64,000 nucleotides of DNA from Lycium barbarum (Eukaryota > Streptophyta > Magnoliopsida > Solanales > Solanaceae). Every line of letters begins with the position of its first letter. The stretch's first letter is position 1. The stretch covers positions 49,700,938 to 49,764,937 of the forward strand of contig NC_083337.1 in the NCBI RefSeq assembly GCF_019175385.1. The letters run 5' to 3'. Made by a program: the position numbers and the translations under genes. The notes under the pieces are model-generated. The model was not told the DNA's origin and searched no databases. It saw only the letters and a list, made by a program, of their open reading frames with translations. Of the stretch, positions 36,671-48,260 are shown piece by piece.

Positions 36671-38285
36671 ATGGCTAACAGTGGACAATCTGGTCACGTT
36701 AACAACAACGAAATCGTGGCCGAAAATGAAGACAGTGGACCACAAGGATTACCAAATCCTGTTGACCCGAACCCCGTTAATTCGAGGGAGGGCCTCAACC
36801 GGCAAAACACCGTGGACCAGGAGAATGCCGCCCAGCCGGCCATCGATCCTTTAAATACTCACAATTCAATTATTTTGTCCCAGACACAGGGCCGGAAAGA
36901 ACCGGATGCCCCGAATGATAATATTGACTTACGTTTAATTTTTGAAATGTTGCAGGAACAGAGAGCAGCGATTGCCGAACAAGGAATCGTAATAGCCCAG
37001 TTGCAGAACAGAAGTGATAAAACGACCCCGGAGAAGGCGAAGGGTGTTGCTGAACCCAGAAGGGAGGCACGGATGGTTGAGAGCAATGGGTCCGGAGCTG
37101 GATCATCCACCGAGGTACTGAGAATGCTCGAAACATTGGCAAAGCAAGTGGACTCGACCGAAAAGAGGGTTGAAACATATAACTCTCGGGTGGACCAAAT
37201 ACCGGGGGCTCCACCTATCCTGAAAGGTCCGAATTCAAAGAGGTACATCCAAAGGCCTTTTCCTCCGACTGCAGCCCCGAAATTGATCCCGAAGAGGTTC
37301 AAAATGCCGGATATCCAGAAATATGACGGCACAACGGACCCTCACGAACACGTTACCTCATACACATGCGCTATAAAAGGCAATGATATGGAAAAAGATG
37401 AGATCAAATCCGTGTTACTGAAGAAGTTCAGGGAAACTTTGTCAAAAGGAGCATTGAATTGGTACAACCATCTGGCCGAGCATTCAATCACTTCTTTCGA
37501 AATGCTCGTCGATGCGTTTGTAAAAGCACACGCCGGAGCCAAAAAGGTGCAGGCCCGGAAGGCGGATATTTTCCGTATAGCCCAAAGAGACGATGAGTTA
37601 CTGCGTGAATTTGTCAACCGATTCCAAAGGGAACGAATGGAGCTCCCCCCGGTTCCGGAGGAATGGGCTGCACAAGCTTTCACAAAGGGGCTCAATGTTC
37701 GAAGCTCGACGACTTTGTTCAAATTAAAGGAAAGCTTGCTGGAATACGAGGCTGTGACGTGGGCAGATGTCCATAACCGATACGAGTCAAAGATTCGGGT
37801 GAAGGATGACCAACTCGAGCTTCCCCCGGGGCCAGTAACTATGAACAAATGTTTTGAGAGACCAAGGAAAAATTACGAACCGGAGGCCAGATCATCGAGG
37901 GAAAGGTATCAGCCATATTCTCATTCGGAAAAACCAACTTCAGGTCAGAGAAATCCAGGGTCGGCCCGAGCCATTTCTCCGTTCGGGGTGATAAATGGGT
38001 CTAGCGCCCATCGAACAGTCGGGGTCTCTCATTCAGGAGCGATGCCGGAAGCTATGCCGGCAACAAAGACTTGCCGAGGATATCGGAGTACAATTTCAAC
38101 GTCAACACCTCGGACCTCGTCTCGGCTATTGGCCGTGTCCCGGATGTAAGATGGTCGAGACCTCTAAGGTCGGATCCGGGCCAACGGGACCCAAACACGA
38201 TGTGTGAATATCATGGAACTCATGGACACAGAACTGAGGATTGTCGCCAGTTAAGAGAGGAGGTAGCCCGGTTCCTGAAGAATGG
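36671..38285 (+). pseudogene. Tat element gag
   Basis: ATG 36671 opens MANSGQSGHVNNNEIVAENE. A low-complexity N-terminal third leads to the retrotransposon gag core (DPHEHVTSYTCAI, ALNWYNHLAEHSI, FVNRFQRERMELP at about 37330-37650) and then a basic linker. The knuckle-like CEYHGTHGHRTEDC at about 38200-38242 is read in another frame; a one-base shift lies near 38068. The core contains no other break. Gag and pol would be one long polyprotein in an intact relative. The product would build particles for the element's own RNA. Confidence 0.88.
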
Positions 38286-41200
38286 CCATCTCCGAGAATT
38301 GTTGAGTGAAAGAGCCAAAGGTCACTACAAGGAAAGGGAGAATCATAAAAGGGCCGAGCCAGTAGAACCCCAGCATATAATCAACATGATAATCGGGGGC
38401 ACCGATACCCCACGAGGGCCGGTGATGAAACGAACCAAGGTTTCTGCTGTGCGTGAAAAGCGCGGCCGGGATTATATATTCGAGGGTTCCATCTCTTTCA
38501 GCAACGAGGACGCAGAAGACACCATTCAACCGCACAATGATGCATTGGTAATCTTTATTCTTATTTTTAAAACTCAAATTAAGCGTATTTTGATTGACCC
38601 AGGTAGCTCAGCCAACATCATCCGGTGGAGAGTGGTCGAACAGCTAAGGCTACTCGATCAGATTGTACCGGTAACCCGGATACTCAGCGGATTCAACATG
38701 GCAAGCGAAACCACAAAGGGGGAGATCTCATTGCCGGTAAACATCGATGGCACTATCCAGCAAATGGTGTTCTATGTAATCGAAGGAGATATGAAGTATA
38801 ATGCATTACTGGGTAGACCCTGGATACATAGCATGAGGGCCATGCTGTCGACATTGCATCAGCTGCTAAAATTCCCGACTCCAGAGGGGATAAAAACCAT
38901 TCGAGGTGAACAACCCGCTGCAAGGGCGATGTTCGCGGTCGAGGAAGCGACACCTCAGTCCGAAAAATCGGACCAAAAGGAAGAAGATTCAACCCGGGGA
39001 AAGGACACCAAATAGCAATCAAAGCACTCGGGGTTAGATCCGGATGATTTCGGTGTACCTAGATCATTCGTCATGCCAGATGACTCGGATGCAACCAAGT
39101 CAACAGTAGATGAGCTGGAGCAGATCATCTTGTTCGAATATCTACCGGACAGAAAGGTATACCTGGACACGGGGTTAACCTCGGAGCTCAGGAACAAGTT
39201 AATTGAATTTTTTCGAGCTAATGCCGATTGCTTCGCATGGTCCCATATAGATATGACAGGTATACCACCGGAAGTAACAACTCACAAGCTCAGCTTAGAC
39301 GGGAGGTTTCCCCTGGTAAAGCAGAAGAGAAGGCCCATGGCAGAAGCAAAACACACCTTCGTAAAAGACGAGGTAACAAAGCTTTTAAAAATAGGCTCTA
39401 TTCGAGAGGTAAAGTACTCGGACTGGCTAGCTAACGGAGTAGTGGTGCCGAAGAAAGGTAATAAATTTCAAATTTGTGTTGATTACAAGGATCTAAACAA
39501 AGCATGCCCGAAGGATTCATTTCTGTTGCCTCACATCGATAGAATGATCGATGCGACGACCGGGCATGAGATGTTAAGTTTTCTCGACGCCTACTCCGGG
39601 TATAACCAAATTCGAATGCACCCGGAGGATCAAGAGAAAACATCCTTTATTACCCGATACGGGACTTACTGTTATAATGTCATGCCTTTTGGATTAAAAA
39701 ATGCCGGTGCAACTTACCAACGCCTAGTTAATGGGATGTTCGAAGAACAAATAGGGAAAACAACAGAAGTTTATATTGACGACATGGTGGTCAAGTCCCT
39801 GAAAACAGAGGACCATTTAAAGCATTTGCAGGAAGCCTTCGATGTACTCCGCAAGTATAACATGAAGCTCAACCCGGAAAAATGTGCCTTCGGTCTCCGG
39901 TCTGGCAAATTTTTGGTTTTCATGGTGTCAAACCGGGAGATTGAAATCAACCCAGACTAAATCAAGGCCATCGAGGATATCGAGGTAGTGAATAATGTCA
40001 AAGGAGTGCAGAGGCTCACCGGAAGGATAGCGGCGCTGAGTCGCTTCATATCGAGGTCCTCGGACAAGAGTCATCGCTTCTTCTCCTTACTGAGGAAGAA
40101 GAACGACTTCATTTGGACACCGGAGTGTCAAAGAGCTTTACAAGAATTAAAGAGATACTTGTCCAGCCCACCGCTGTTGCACACACCAAAAACAGACGAG
40201 CAACTTTTTCTTTACCTTGCTATCTCCGAGGTAGCGGTAAGTGGCGTTTTGGTCCGAGAAGAATCAGGTACGCAATTCCCTATCTATTATGTAAGTAGAA
40301 CTTTGGGGGATACGGATACCCGTTATCCCCACTTGGAAAAATTGGCATTGGCATTGGTGCGCTTCTAGAAAACTCAAGCCCTACTTTCAATGCCATCCGA
40401 TATGTGTAGTGACTACTTACCCCCTAAAAAACATCATGCACAAACCGAAATTATCGGGTAGACTAACTAAATGGGCCGTAGAAATTAGCGGATATGATAT
40501 TGAATACAAACCTCGGACGGCCATCAAGTCCCAGATCTTGGCCGATTTTGTGGCGGATTTCACCCCAGCTATGGTCCCCGAGGTTGAGAAAGAACTTCTG
40601 CTGACCTCGGGGAAAGCCTCGGGTATTTAGTCGCTACACACAGACGGAGCCTCGAACCTCAAAAGTTCCGGGCTAGGAATCATACTTAGAACCCCGGCCG
40701 GGGATGCCGTTCGACAATCCATTAGAACTGTTAAATTGACTAACAATGAAGCCGAGTATGAGGCTATGATTGCAGGTTTGGAATTAGCCCGGAGTATGGG
40801 GGCCGAAATAATCGAGGCAAAGTGCGATTCTCTTTTGGTCGTTAACCAGGTGAATGGCGTCTTCGAGGTCAAGGACGAACGGTTGCAGAGGTATCTGGAA
40901 AAAATCCAAGTGATACTACACCGATTTAAAGAATGGACCATACAGCATGTACCGAGGGATCAGAATAGTGAAGCCGATGCATTGGCCAATTTGGGATCTT
41001 CGGTCGAAGGGGAAGATATCAACCCCGGGACTACAGTGCACTTGATGAATACAGCGATAGAAAACGGACGCGCCAAAATAAACACAATGGGTTTAACTTG
41101 GGATTGGAGCAACAGGTACATCGATTGCTTGCGTGATGGAAAGCTCCCGAATGACCCAAAAGAATCATGATCATTAAGGACGAAAACTGCGCGTTTCTGC

Positions 41201-42339
41201 TTGGTAGACGACCAATTGTATTGACGGTCTTTCTTCGGACCCCTAGCCAAGTGTTTGGCTCCCGGAGAAACAAAGCATGTGATGAGAGAGGTGCACGAAG
41301 GAACCTGCGGCAACCACTCCGGTGCTGAAGCTCTGGTCCGAAAGATTATCAGGGCCGGTTACTACTGGAACCGGATGGAGGAAGATTCAAAGAATTTTGT
41401 CTGGAAATGTGACGGATGTCAGAGACATGCACCGATGATTCATCAGCCCGGGGAGTTGCTGTATTCGGTGGTGTCGCCGTGGCCTTTCATGAAGTGGGGA
41501 ATGGACATTATTGGTCCATTGCCATGGGCACCAGGTAAAGCCCGATTTATTTTGTTTATGACTGACTATTTCTCCAAATGGGTTGAAGCACAGGCCTTCG
41601 AAAAAATTAGAGAAAAGGAGGTCATTGACTTCATATAGGACCACATCATCTGTCGTTTCGGCATCCCTGCCGAGATAACTTGTGATAATGGTCATCAGTT
41701 CGTGGGTGGCAAAGTCAACGACTTCCTCGAAGGGTTGAAGATCAAGAAAATCGTGTCAACTCCATATCACCCGTGTGCAAACGGACAGGCGAAATCCACG
41801 AACAAAACAATAATCCAAAATCTGAGGAAAAGACTTGAAGCATCAAAGCATCACTGGAGGAAAATATTACCGGAGGTACTGTGGGCTTACAGAACCACAT
41901 CGAAATCAAGCACGGGAGAAACTCCTTTCTCGTTGGTCTACGGGGCCGAAGCCCTTATTCCGTAGAAGTTGGTGAACCGACTCTCCGGTTCAGCTATACC
42001 ACCGAGGAGTCAAACGAGGAGGCCATGGCCGTAAAACTCGACCTCACGGATGAACTTCGCGAAAACGCATTGATCCGTATTGCAGCCCAGAAATAGAGAA
42101 TGGAAAGGTACTACAATCGGAGAGCCAATTTTCGGCATTTCCAAGTTGGGGACTTAGTGCTTTGGAAAGTTACCTTGAACCCCAAGAATCCCAACGAAGG
42201 AAAACTGGGTCCGAACTGGGAAGGACCGTATAAGATAACCGAGGTAATGGGCAAAGGATCGTACCAGTTGGAATCCATGGACGGGCAACGGTTGCGCAAT
42301 AACTGGAATGTGGCTCATTTGAAAAGATACTACTGCTAA
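38286..42339 (+). pseudogene. Tat element pol: protease, RT, RNase H, second RNase H, integrase
   Basis: Protease: ILIDPGSSANII near 38592. RT about 39280-39950, with DYKDLNKACPKDSF, DAYSGYNQI and catalytic VYIDDMVVKS. First RNase H about 40030-40370. Second RNase H about 40630-41000, with HTDGASN, TNNEAEYEAMIAGLELA and PRDQNSEADALANL. Integrase 41255-42340: HxnH and CDGCQRHA, Asp in GMDIIGPLP and in TCDNGHQF. The third catalytic acid, normally Glu, is Lys (GQAKSTNKT, about 41789). Breaks: stops at 39013, 39958, 40628 and 41636; shifts near 40363 and 41962; a further stop at 42094. Several stops are single transitions (Gln or Trp codons). No single enzyme except the protease keeps an unbroken frame. 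Confidence 0.92.
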
Positions 42340-43637
42340 GGTATGGACTCCCCGTGTTTTTCTATTAACCTTTCTTTTTTGCAGGGAGTCAAGTACCGGA
42401 TAAAGTTAGAATCTAGGACTGAAAACACGTGTTGCACTCTTTTCCTTAGTACGGTTTTGTCCCAAAATGGGTTTTCCGACAAGGTTTTTAATGAGGCAAC
42501 AAGTACAACGTGTTACTCGACGAAGACAAGGACAAACACCCGGAAACCCGGGGTCACACCCTACGAACGGGGACTTAATAGCGCTTACCCGATCTTGCAG
42601 CTCGGATAAGCGCTAGGGGACTATTATACCCACATCGAAGTTTACCCTGGTTAGCGGAAATCGGAGGAGCTCAACAAAACAAAATCGGGCCTTTTATATT
42701 AGGTTTCGATGTAAGGACCAAACGATTAGAATGAATCGTGTCCACTCAGTATTTGCTACGGCAAAACCAAGAAACGGACCTTCTGCATTAGGTTTCGATG
42801 TAAGGACCAAACGATCAGAATGAATCGTCTCCATTTAGTATTTGCTACGGCAAAAGCAGAAGGAAACAAAATTCTCATATCTTGTACAAATACTTGCAAT
42901 GCAAAAATCATCGAAAGTTCAGATAACGATATCTCGGATGTCTTCTTGTTAAAACAGTTTACCCCGATGATTATCGCCGTAATTCGGCATTACTTCATTC
43001 ATATACCCTATTCCGGGCACTACGGTCGAAATTCGACAAAGGCAACAAGGTCATAGTGAACCGAGCCAAAATCGTTAACCCCTCAAATGGGGACTGTTAC
43101 ATTAAAATTTAGCTAAGGCTGAGATTCAGGTGTCCGAAAAATACCGGCCCTAAAAAATAATCAAAAAATACCGGCCCTAAAAATGCCCATCATGATTCGG
43201 AGACGTCTGAATTCACAAAGCATAAGATAAGTCCCACGGGCAAAAACTCCATCAAATTCCCGGACAAAATATACCGAATGAAGAGAAAAGTCGATATTTA
43301 GGCACAATCCGAAATAATGACTCCTTAAAACGGACCGACGATTCAGGAAAAAGTCATAATAAACATTTAAACAAAGTAAAGAATCAAGAAAAATGCATGT
43401 TCTATTTATACAAAGGATTTTACATCGGAGACTCCTACAAAGGCAAAAAACAAAAGGCTAAACACAGGCCCGGGTTTATCCGGTATGGCTGGATCCGGAG
43501 TGCTCGGACACTGTCCGCTCGGAGTCATCAGAGTCAGTCCCGAAGGCTCCCTTAGCCTCTTCCTCGACTCTTTTAGCCTCGAGTATCAGGGCCGGAAGAT
43601 CCACAAAGCCATGCCCGGCTTGCTCAAGGGTGATCCT
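42340..43637 (+). other. Tat tail, first part, including post-pol motif
   Basis: Non-coding. It carries a ~85-nt block at about 42421-42510 shared with both copia elements at the same position after pol. A 75-bp imperfect direct repeat follows (TTAGGTTTCGATGTAAGGAC at about 42697 and 42789). A tandem ATACCGGCCCTAAAAA pair lies near 43140-43185. Confidence 0.7.
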
Positions 43638-45715
43638 CTAAGATTTCCACTTCTCATACTCCACAGCAATAGTAGTATGAGCCTCGGCGTCCTCCACACT
43701 TTTAAGGGCTTCTTCCAAATCGGCTTCGGCCTGGGCTAACTTTGCCACTCGTAAGTCCCGATCTTCTTCGAGGACCTTCTGCATTTGAATGTACGACTCG
43801 AGATAGGTCTTAAGCGTGTCATTAGCATCAACCGTCTCCTCGAGCTCGATTTTTAGATCATCACATATCTGGGCCCTCTTCTCCGCCTTCTCCTCAAACA
43901 CCCTCATACGCTTTTTGTACCGGGCACTCTCAGATTCGAGCAGCCGATGCCTCTCGGCCATGCTCGTAGCATCGGACTTGACAGAGTCCAGCTCCTTCCG
44001 GAGTTGAGAGATGGTAGCTTCGAGCTCACCGAGCCTTGAGGAAAGACGAGTGTTGTCTCGGTTAAGGGCTATCTTGTTCGCTTCGAGACGCCAGTTATAT
44101 TCGACCATCTCGGCCATCTCACCCTTTAATTGACGGTTTTTGGCCTTTGTTGCATCGAGCTCGGGTTGGAGGTTGGAAAGAGTGACTGCTCGGTTCAACT
44201 CGTCCTCCTTCACCCGCAGAAGGTGTTGAAATTTATCCATCTCTCGACCTTGGGCATCTAGTTGGCCCTTAAGATCATCCACCTCTTGCTGAGCACAGAC
44301 GAAGGCTTCGTTGACAAGCACCACACTCTGCAAATGAAGTTAAAAACTTTAAACAAGATCAAAATTCTCAATGAAATTATGCAAGGATGGTTGATAAGCT
44401 TACCCGATTGCCCGCATGCATACCCTCATTAATGAGGCACTGCCAAGGGACTCCGTTCATCTTTCGTTTGTCCGAGTCCGAGACAAGGGGCCTCAGGTAG
44501 CTTGCCACACCCACCGGGCGAGAAAGAAAGCTCGGGCTCTGCTTCATCCCTTAAAGTCCTAACGACGCTCCACGCCCTTTTCTTCGGTTTCTACCCTTTG
44601 TCCGAGGGCCTCTTCCTCTTGGAGGCGGCAGCAAGGATACGAGATGCACCCGCTGAATCGAACTCGGGTGCCGACGTTGTGGGCTCAGCTGCTGACTCTG
44701 GCCTTGGATCCACCGAGCCCTTAGGTAAACCTGAAAATCGAAGATGTTACAGAAGGGTAGAAGATGCAATGAATACGGATATAAGCGAAGTATTACCGTG
44801 GTTCTGGGCAACCCATCGGCCACGTGAAAGGTGTCGCCACGTCCGATCGTCGTGGGTATATTGGCTGAGGAGAGTAGTAACCCATTCATTGAGATTCCGG
44901 ACGACTGGAGGAATCCAACCCATGGCTAATATAAATAAGAAGACAAGTAGTGAGAAGGTGGAGCTGAAGTTTGACAGAACATACAAAAACAATTATTAAA
45001 AGGGTTCAGACTTACGCTTATTATTCCACCTTTTCGGAAAAGGCATGTAGTTGTCCGAAATAATGTCCGAGGTACGCACCCGGACATATCGCTCTAACCA
45101 GCCCCGGTCTCTATCTTCATCCATTTTTGAAAAAATTAGATTCCGGCTACGCATTGCGAGTTTTATTACACCACCCCGGAACAACCTCGGGGAGTATAGC
45201 CGTATTAAGCGGGCCAGCGTGAATTCCTTCTCTGTATTATTGGCCAATAGCCGGAGGCAGGCCACGACCCTCCAAACAATCGAACCAATCTGTGCCAAGG
45301 TTACGTTATAAGTCTGGCACATGTCTAAGATGACCGGATCGACCGGGGGTCAAGCTTGAGGGTGAAAGGATAAGTATAAATATATAAGAATCCCTCCCGG
45401 TGGTCGGTGACTGATTCATCTGGCCCGGGGGCAAAAACTTGGACTGAACAGTTGTCCCATCCACAATCAGCTCGGACTAAGTCGAGTTTGTCCTCAGTAA
45501 TGGATGAGGGATATCGTCTCACATCAAACCCTCTGTCGGACACCGGAGAAGGGTTTTTCAACCTCGAAATCTTTGTTGAAATTAGGTTTGGACGGAACAA
45601 TATGCGAAGTAGTGGGCTCAAAGGTGATTTTTGCCTTAGGTGGTGAAGTTGGCTCGGTTCCTTGAGATGAAACCGAGGGAACATCATGAGAGATGGTCTC
45701 GGTGTTAGCAGACAT
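43638..45715 (-). pseudogene. Antisense gene of Tat element (gypsy-type transposon domain plus coiled coil)
   Basis: Read on the minus strand from ATG 45715 (MSANTETISHDVPS). Pieces in order: a block with GFLYIYTYPFTL, QIGSIVWRVVACLRLLA, FTLARLIRLYSPRLFRGG and DEDRDRGWLERYVRVRT (about 45410-45020); WRHLSRGRWVAQNHG (about 44800); a linker with ASKRKRPSDKG; and a long heptad-rich coiled coil (44333-43638) ending EYEKWKS. The first block looks like the Pfam family called putative gypsy-type transposon (PF04195 by my recall). A GT donor after QNHG (near 44797) and an acceptor TTTTCAG near 44731 suggest introns. Frameshifts near 45560 and 45330 make it doubtful that this copy is functional. Antisense ORFs at this place are known in Tat elements; their role is not known. 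Confidence 0.7.
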
Positions 45716-46306
45716 TTGAAAATATGGAAAAGAGAAATTGAGTGAATTCGAAAAAGAAGTTAAAAAGTGGAGTAAAGGAACAGTCAAAGAATTCAAAAAT
45801 GGCAAAAAAACGAGAGGAAGAAGCAGCAGCACACTCAACAAAATGATTAAAGTCGAGAAGTTGGCCGAATCGTTCCTTTTTACGTAGTATAAGCAGCGAA
45901 TCAACAAGAAATGTGAGTTGAAAGATGATTGGTGAAGAAGTGAAATGGAGAGGAAATGAAGAACTGAAAAACAAAGAAAAAGTGAGTTGAAGAGGTAAAA
46001 ATATTCAAATGAAGAGGTAAAGGACGTTATATAGGCATGGGATCGAGGCGGTTACAGGTCCCAGCCAACCGGGGAGAGCCACGTGTCCCATAATTAATGA
46101 GAAGCGACTTGAAACGACGTGCGTTACGGCGGTTGTCAGAGCTGACCGTCCGGGATGAGACACGTGGCTGATGACAGACGAGATGTGACGCAACTATTCC
46201 CGCTAAAATAAAAAGATAAGAATGAGCATTCGAAACCAACGGTTTTTGATTCATCCACTTCCCGTTACTCCGATAAAACTACGGTCCGGGAAGTGTGGGG
46301 ACTATC
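45716..46306 (+). other. Tat tail, second part, with polypurine tract
   Basis: Between the antisense gene start and the 3' LTR, so it should hold the promoter of the antisense gene, if any (a TATATAGG-like word lies near 46029 on the plus strand). A purine-rich AAGTGTGGGGACTATC at 46291-46306 is the likely polypurine tract. Confidence 0.6.
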
Positions 46307-47008
46307 TGTATACGGTAAAAATCGGATATATGTTAAATCGGTAAGACCGGAGACCGAGGAAAGAAAGGGACAAGCATGTGCACGAAGACTTTCTTTCTGA
46401 ACCGGAGGAGTGCTTGAACCGAAGCAAAGGAAGGGCATCATTTGGTCCGGCTTCTCCATAGTCGAGTTGGTCGTGGCCGTTGGTCCGTTTGATCGTGGCC
46501 GTTGGTCCGTTTGATCGTGGTCGTTGGTCCGGGTGATCCGTTACACAATTGCCACGCGTCAATACCGTTCTGCCACATTGTACTTCCAATCGTACGGGTG
46601 TCAAAACGTACGACCAACCTTATCCATTTTAGGGTTTTTCTTTATTCTTTAGGCCCTTATGTTGTATGAAGCCCATGAGGGAAAACTATAAATAGGGGGT
46701 CATTATCCTACTTTAAGGGGTTGGCTTCTAAAACTCTATAACATTTGTAATAGCAAATATATACAAACTCTCTCTCTCTCAAATACCAGATTTTGGTCCG
46801 GATTTATTGTGTTCATCTTCAGATTTGTGCAATCAAACAATATTCAACATATTAACACATACGTTTAGCGCAGACCATCAATTACTATCTAGATTATTTA
46901 TAGTTGATTACATTCCATTTTCTCTCAATCAAAGAATAGATTAAAGTTTACCACATATCCTATATCTCACTCATAAATTTAATTGATTATCCAAATTTGG
47001 GGTAAACA
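46307..47008 (+). repeat. 3' LTR of Tat element (702 bp)
   Basis: Matches the 5' LTR closely but has three instead of four copies of the ~21-bp GATCGTGGCCGTTGGTCCG unit (about 46465-46535) and a shorter (CT)n run. It ends TGGGGTAAACA before the duplication CTACT. Confidence 0.95.
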
Positions 47009-47009
47009 C

Positions 47010-47063
47010 TACTAATATGCGATCTTGTATCCATTTACTAATATGCGATCTTGTATCCATTTT
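47010..47063. repeat. 26-bp tandem duplication beside the Tat insertion
   Basis: ACTAATATGCGATCTTGTATCCATTT is present twice in a row, immediately right of the Tat 3' LTR; the first copy includes most of the target duplication. Confidence 0.85.
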
Positions 47064-47679
47064 GTTTCTGTATAAATAGTACTCGTATATGTTTGCTTAC
47101 CGTGGATACATAATAGGTTTTTATTTATCACAAACTTTTTGTTTGGTGTAAATTCACCTAAATTCTGGTATGGATTTTACACTTGTTATATATGCAATTA
47201 AAACATCGGATAATCGGTTCTGAATCATTATGCTTCAAATTTGTTCCTGAAGAACAATAATGTTAAGCGGGATTATGATGTTAATTTCATATCCCTTAAT
47301 AGCTAAATGAGAATTTGGAAGAAATAAATGGTCACCGGAATTGACAATATTTCCTATGAATTGTTGTGGCTACAATTGAAGATGTGCTAGAGATAAATTC
47401 TCTACATCATATGTATGCCTTGATTTGCTCTTGAAGTAGCAATATTTTAAGAGGTATTAAAATATCATAATTTGATATGATCAGAACACGTAGAGATGAT
47501 TCTGTTCCATTCCTGAAGAATGAGAACTTTTATAAATCTTACAAATACAGATCCATTGCCTGAAGTGAATGTGACAGCATGTAGTCAAGCTTATAACTAC
47601 GGACGTGCGTTTGGTTGTGAATTTATAACGACTCATCTCCAGAAGAGATAAAATAATTGAGAAAAAAAATCCAAATATT

Positions 47680-48260
47680 ATATGATCCCGAAGTAGTAAA
47701 CTCCGTAATATGCTCCCGAAGTAGCAAACTCAGAAATTTACTCCCGCAGTAGCACATTTTGAATTCTTCTATTGTCTTTACATGTCCATTTAGCTATTGT
47801 TTATTTCATGACACCAGCAGTGTCTAAGTAAAATTTCTTTTATGCTACCAGCAGTATCTAAGAGTCCAAAAAACAAAAAAACGTGATTATGGAGAATAAA
47901 TTAAAGTCTCCTGAAGAGCTTATATACTATTATATCATTCGTTTTAGATTGTAATATGCGAAGTTGTTATGATCGAAATACAAGTTGTAGTAACCCCGAA
48001 GTTTACTAAAGTAAATAGCTGTCATATTGAAGCTATAAATGATGGGAGGATTAAATATCTTCAAAATCATAGTGGGCATGAAATATCTATGTGAAAGGTT
48101 ACACGCCTTATTCTCCAAAGTGTATACTATAATATAAGCATGATGAAATCACATGTCACGGTAACCAGAAGTTTATCGATGCGAAAAAGAATTCATGTCA
48201 TAGTAAATCAGAAGTTTACTAAAACAAATAGCACATGACATGGTAAACTTGAAGTTTACT
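47680..48260. repeat. Tandem short repeats in copia-2 remnant
   Basis: Three copies of a word close to CTCCCGAAGTAGCAAACTC lie at about 47681-47755, then two of CCAGCAGTRTCTAAG. Four spaced copies of GTAAAYnnGAAGTTTACTAAA follow between 47988 and 48260, one of them the perfect palindrome GTAAACTTGAAGTTTAC (48243-48259). Confidence 0.75.

Larger units (their letters stand above)
35837..47008 (+). mobile_element. Ty3/gypsy Tat-lineage retrotransposon (11.2 kb)
   Basis: Flanked by the exact 5-bp duplication CTACT (35832-35836 and 47009-47013). The order is 5' LTR, PBS, gag, protease, RT, RNase H, a second RNase H, integrase, a 4-kb tail with an antisense gene, polypurine tract and 3' LTR. A second RNase H before integrase is a known mark of the Tat lineage. 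The coding frames are broken by several stops and small indels. Confidence 0.95.

Noticed and set aside
36859..37848. Long minus-strand frames opposite Tat gag
   Set aside because: Antisense shadows; unlike the 43638-45715 gene they show no known domain and lie over conserved gag.
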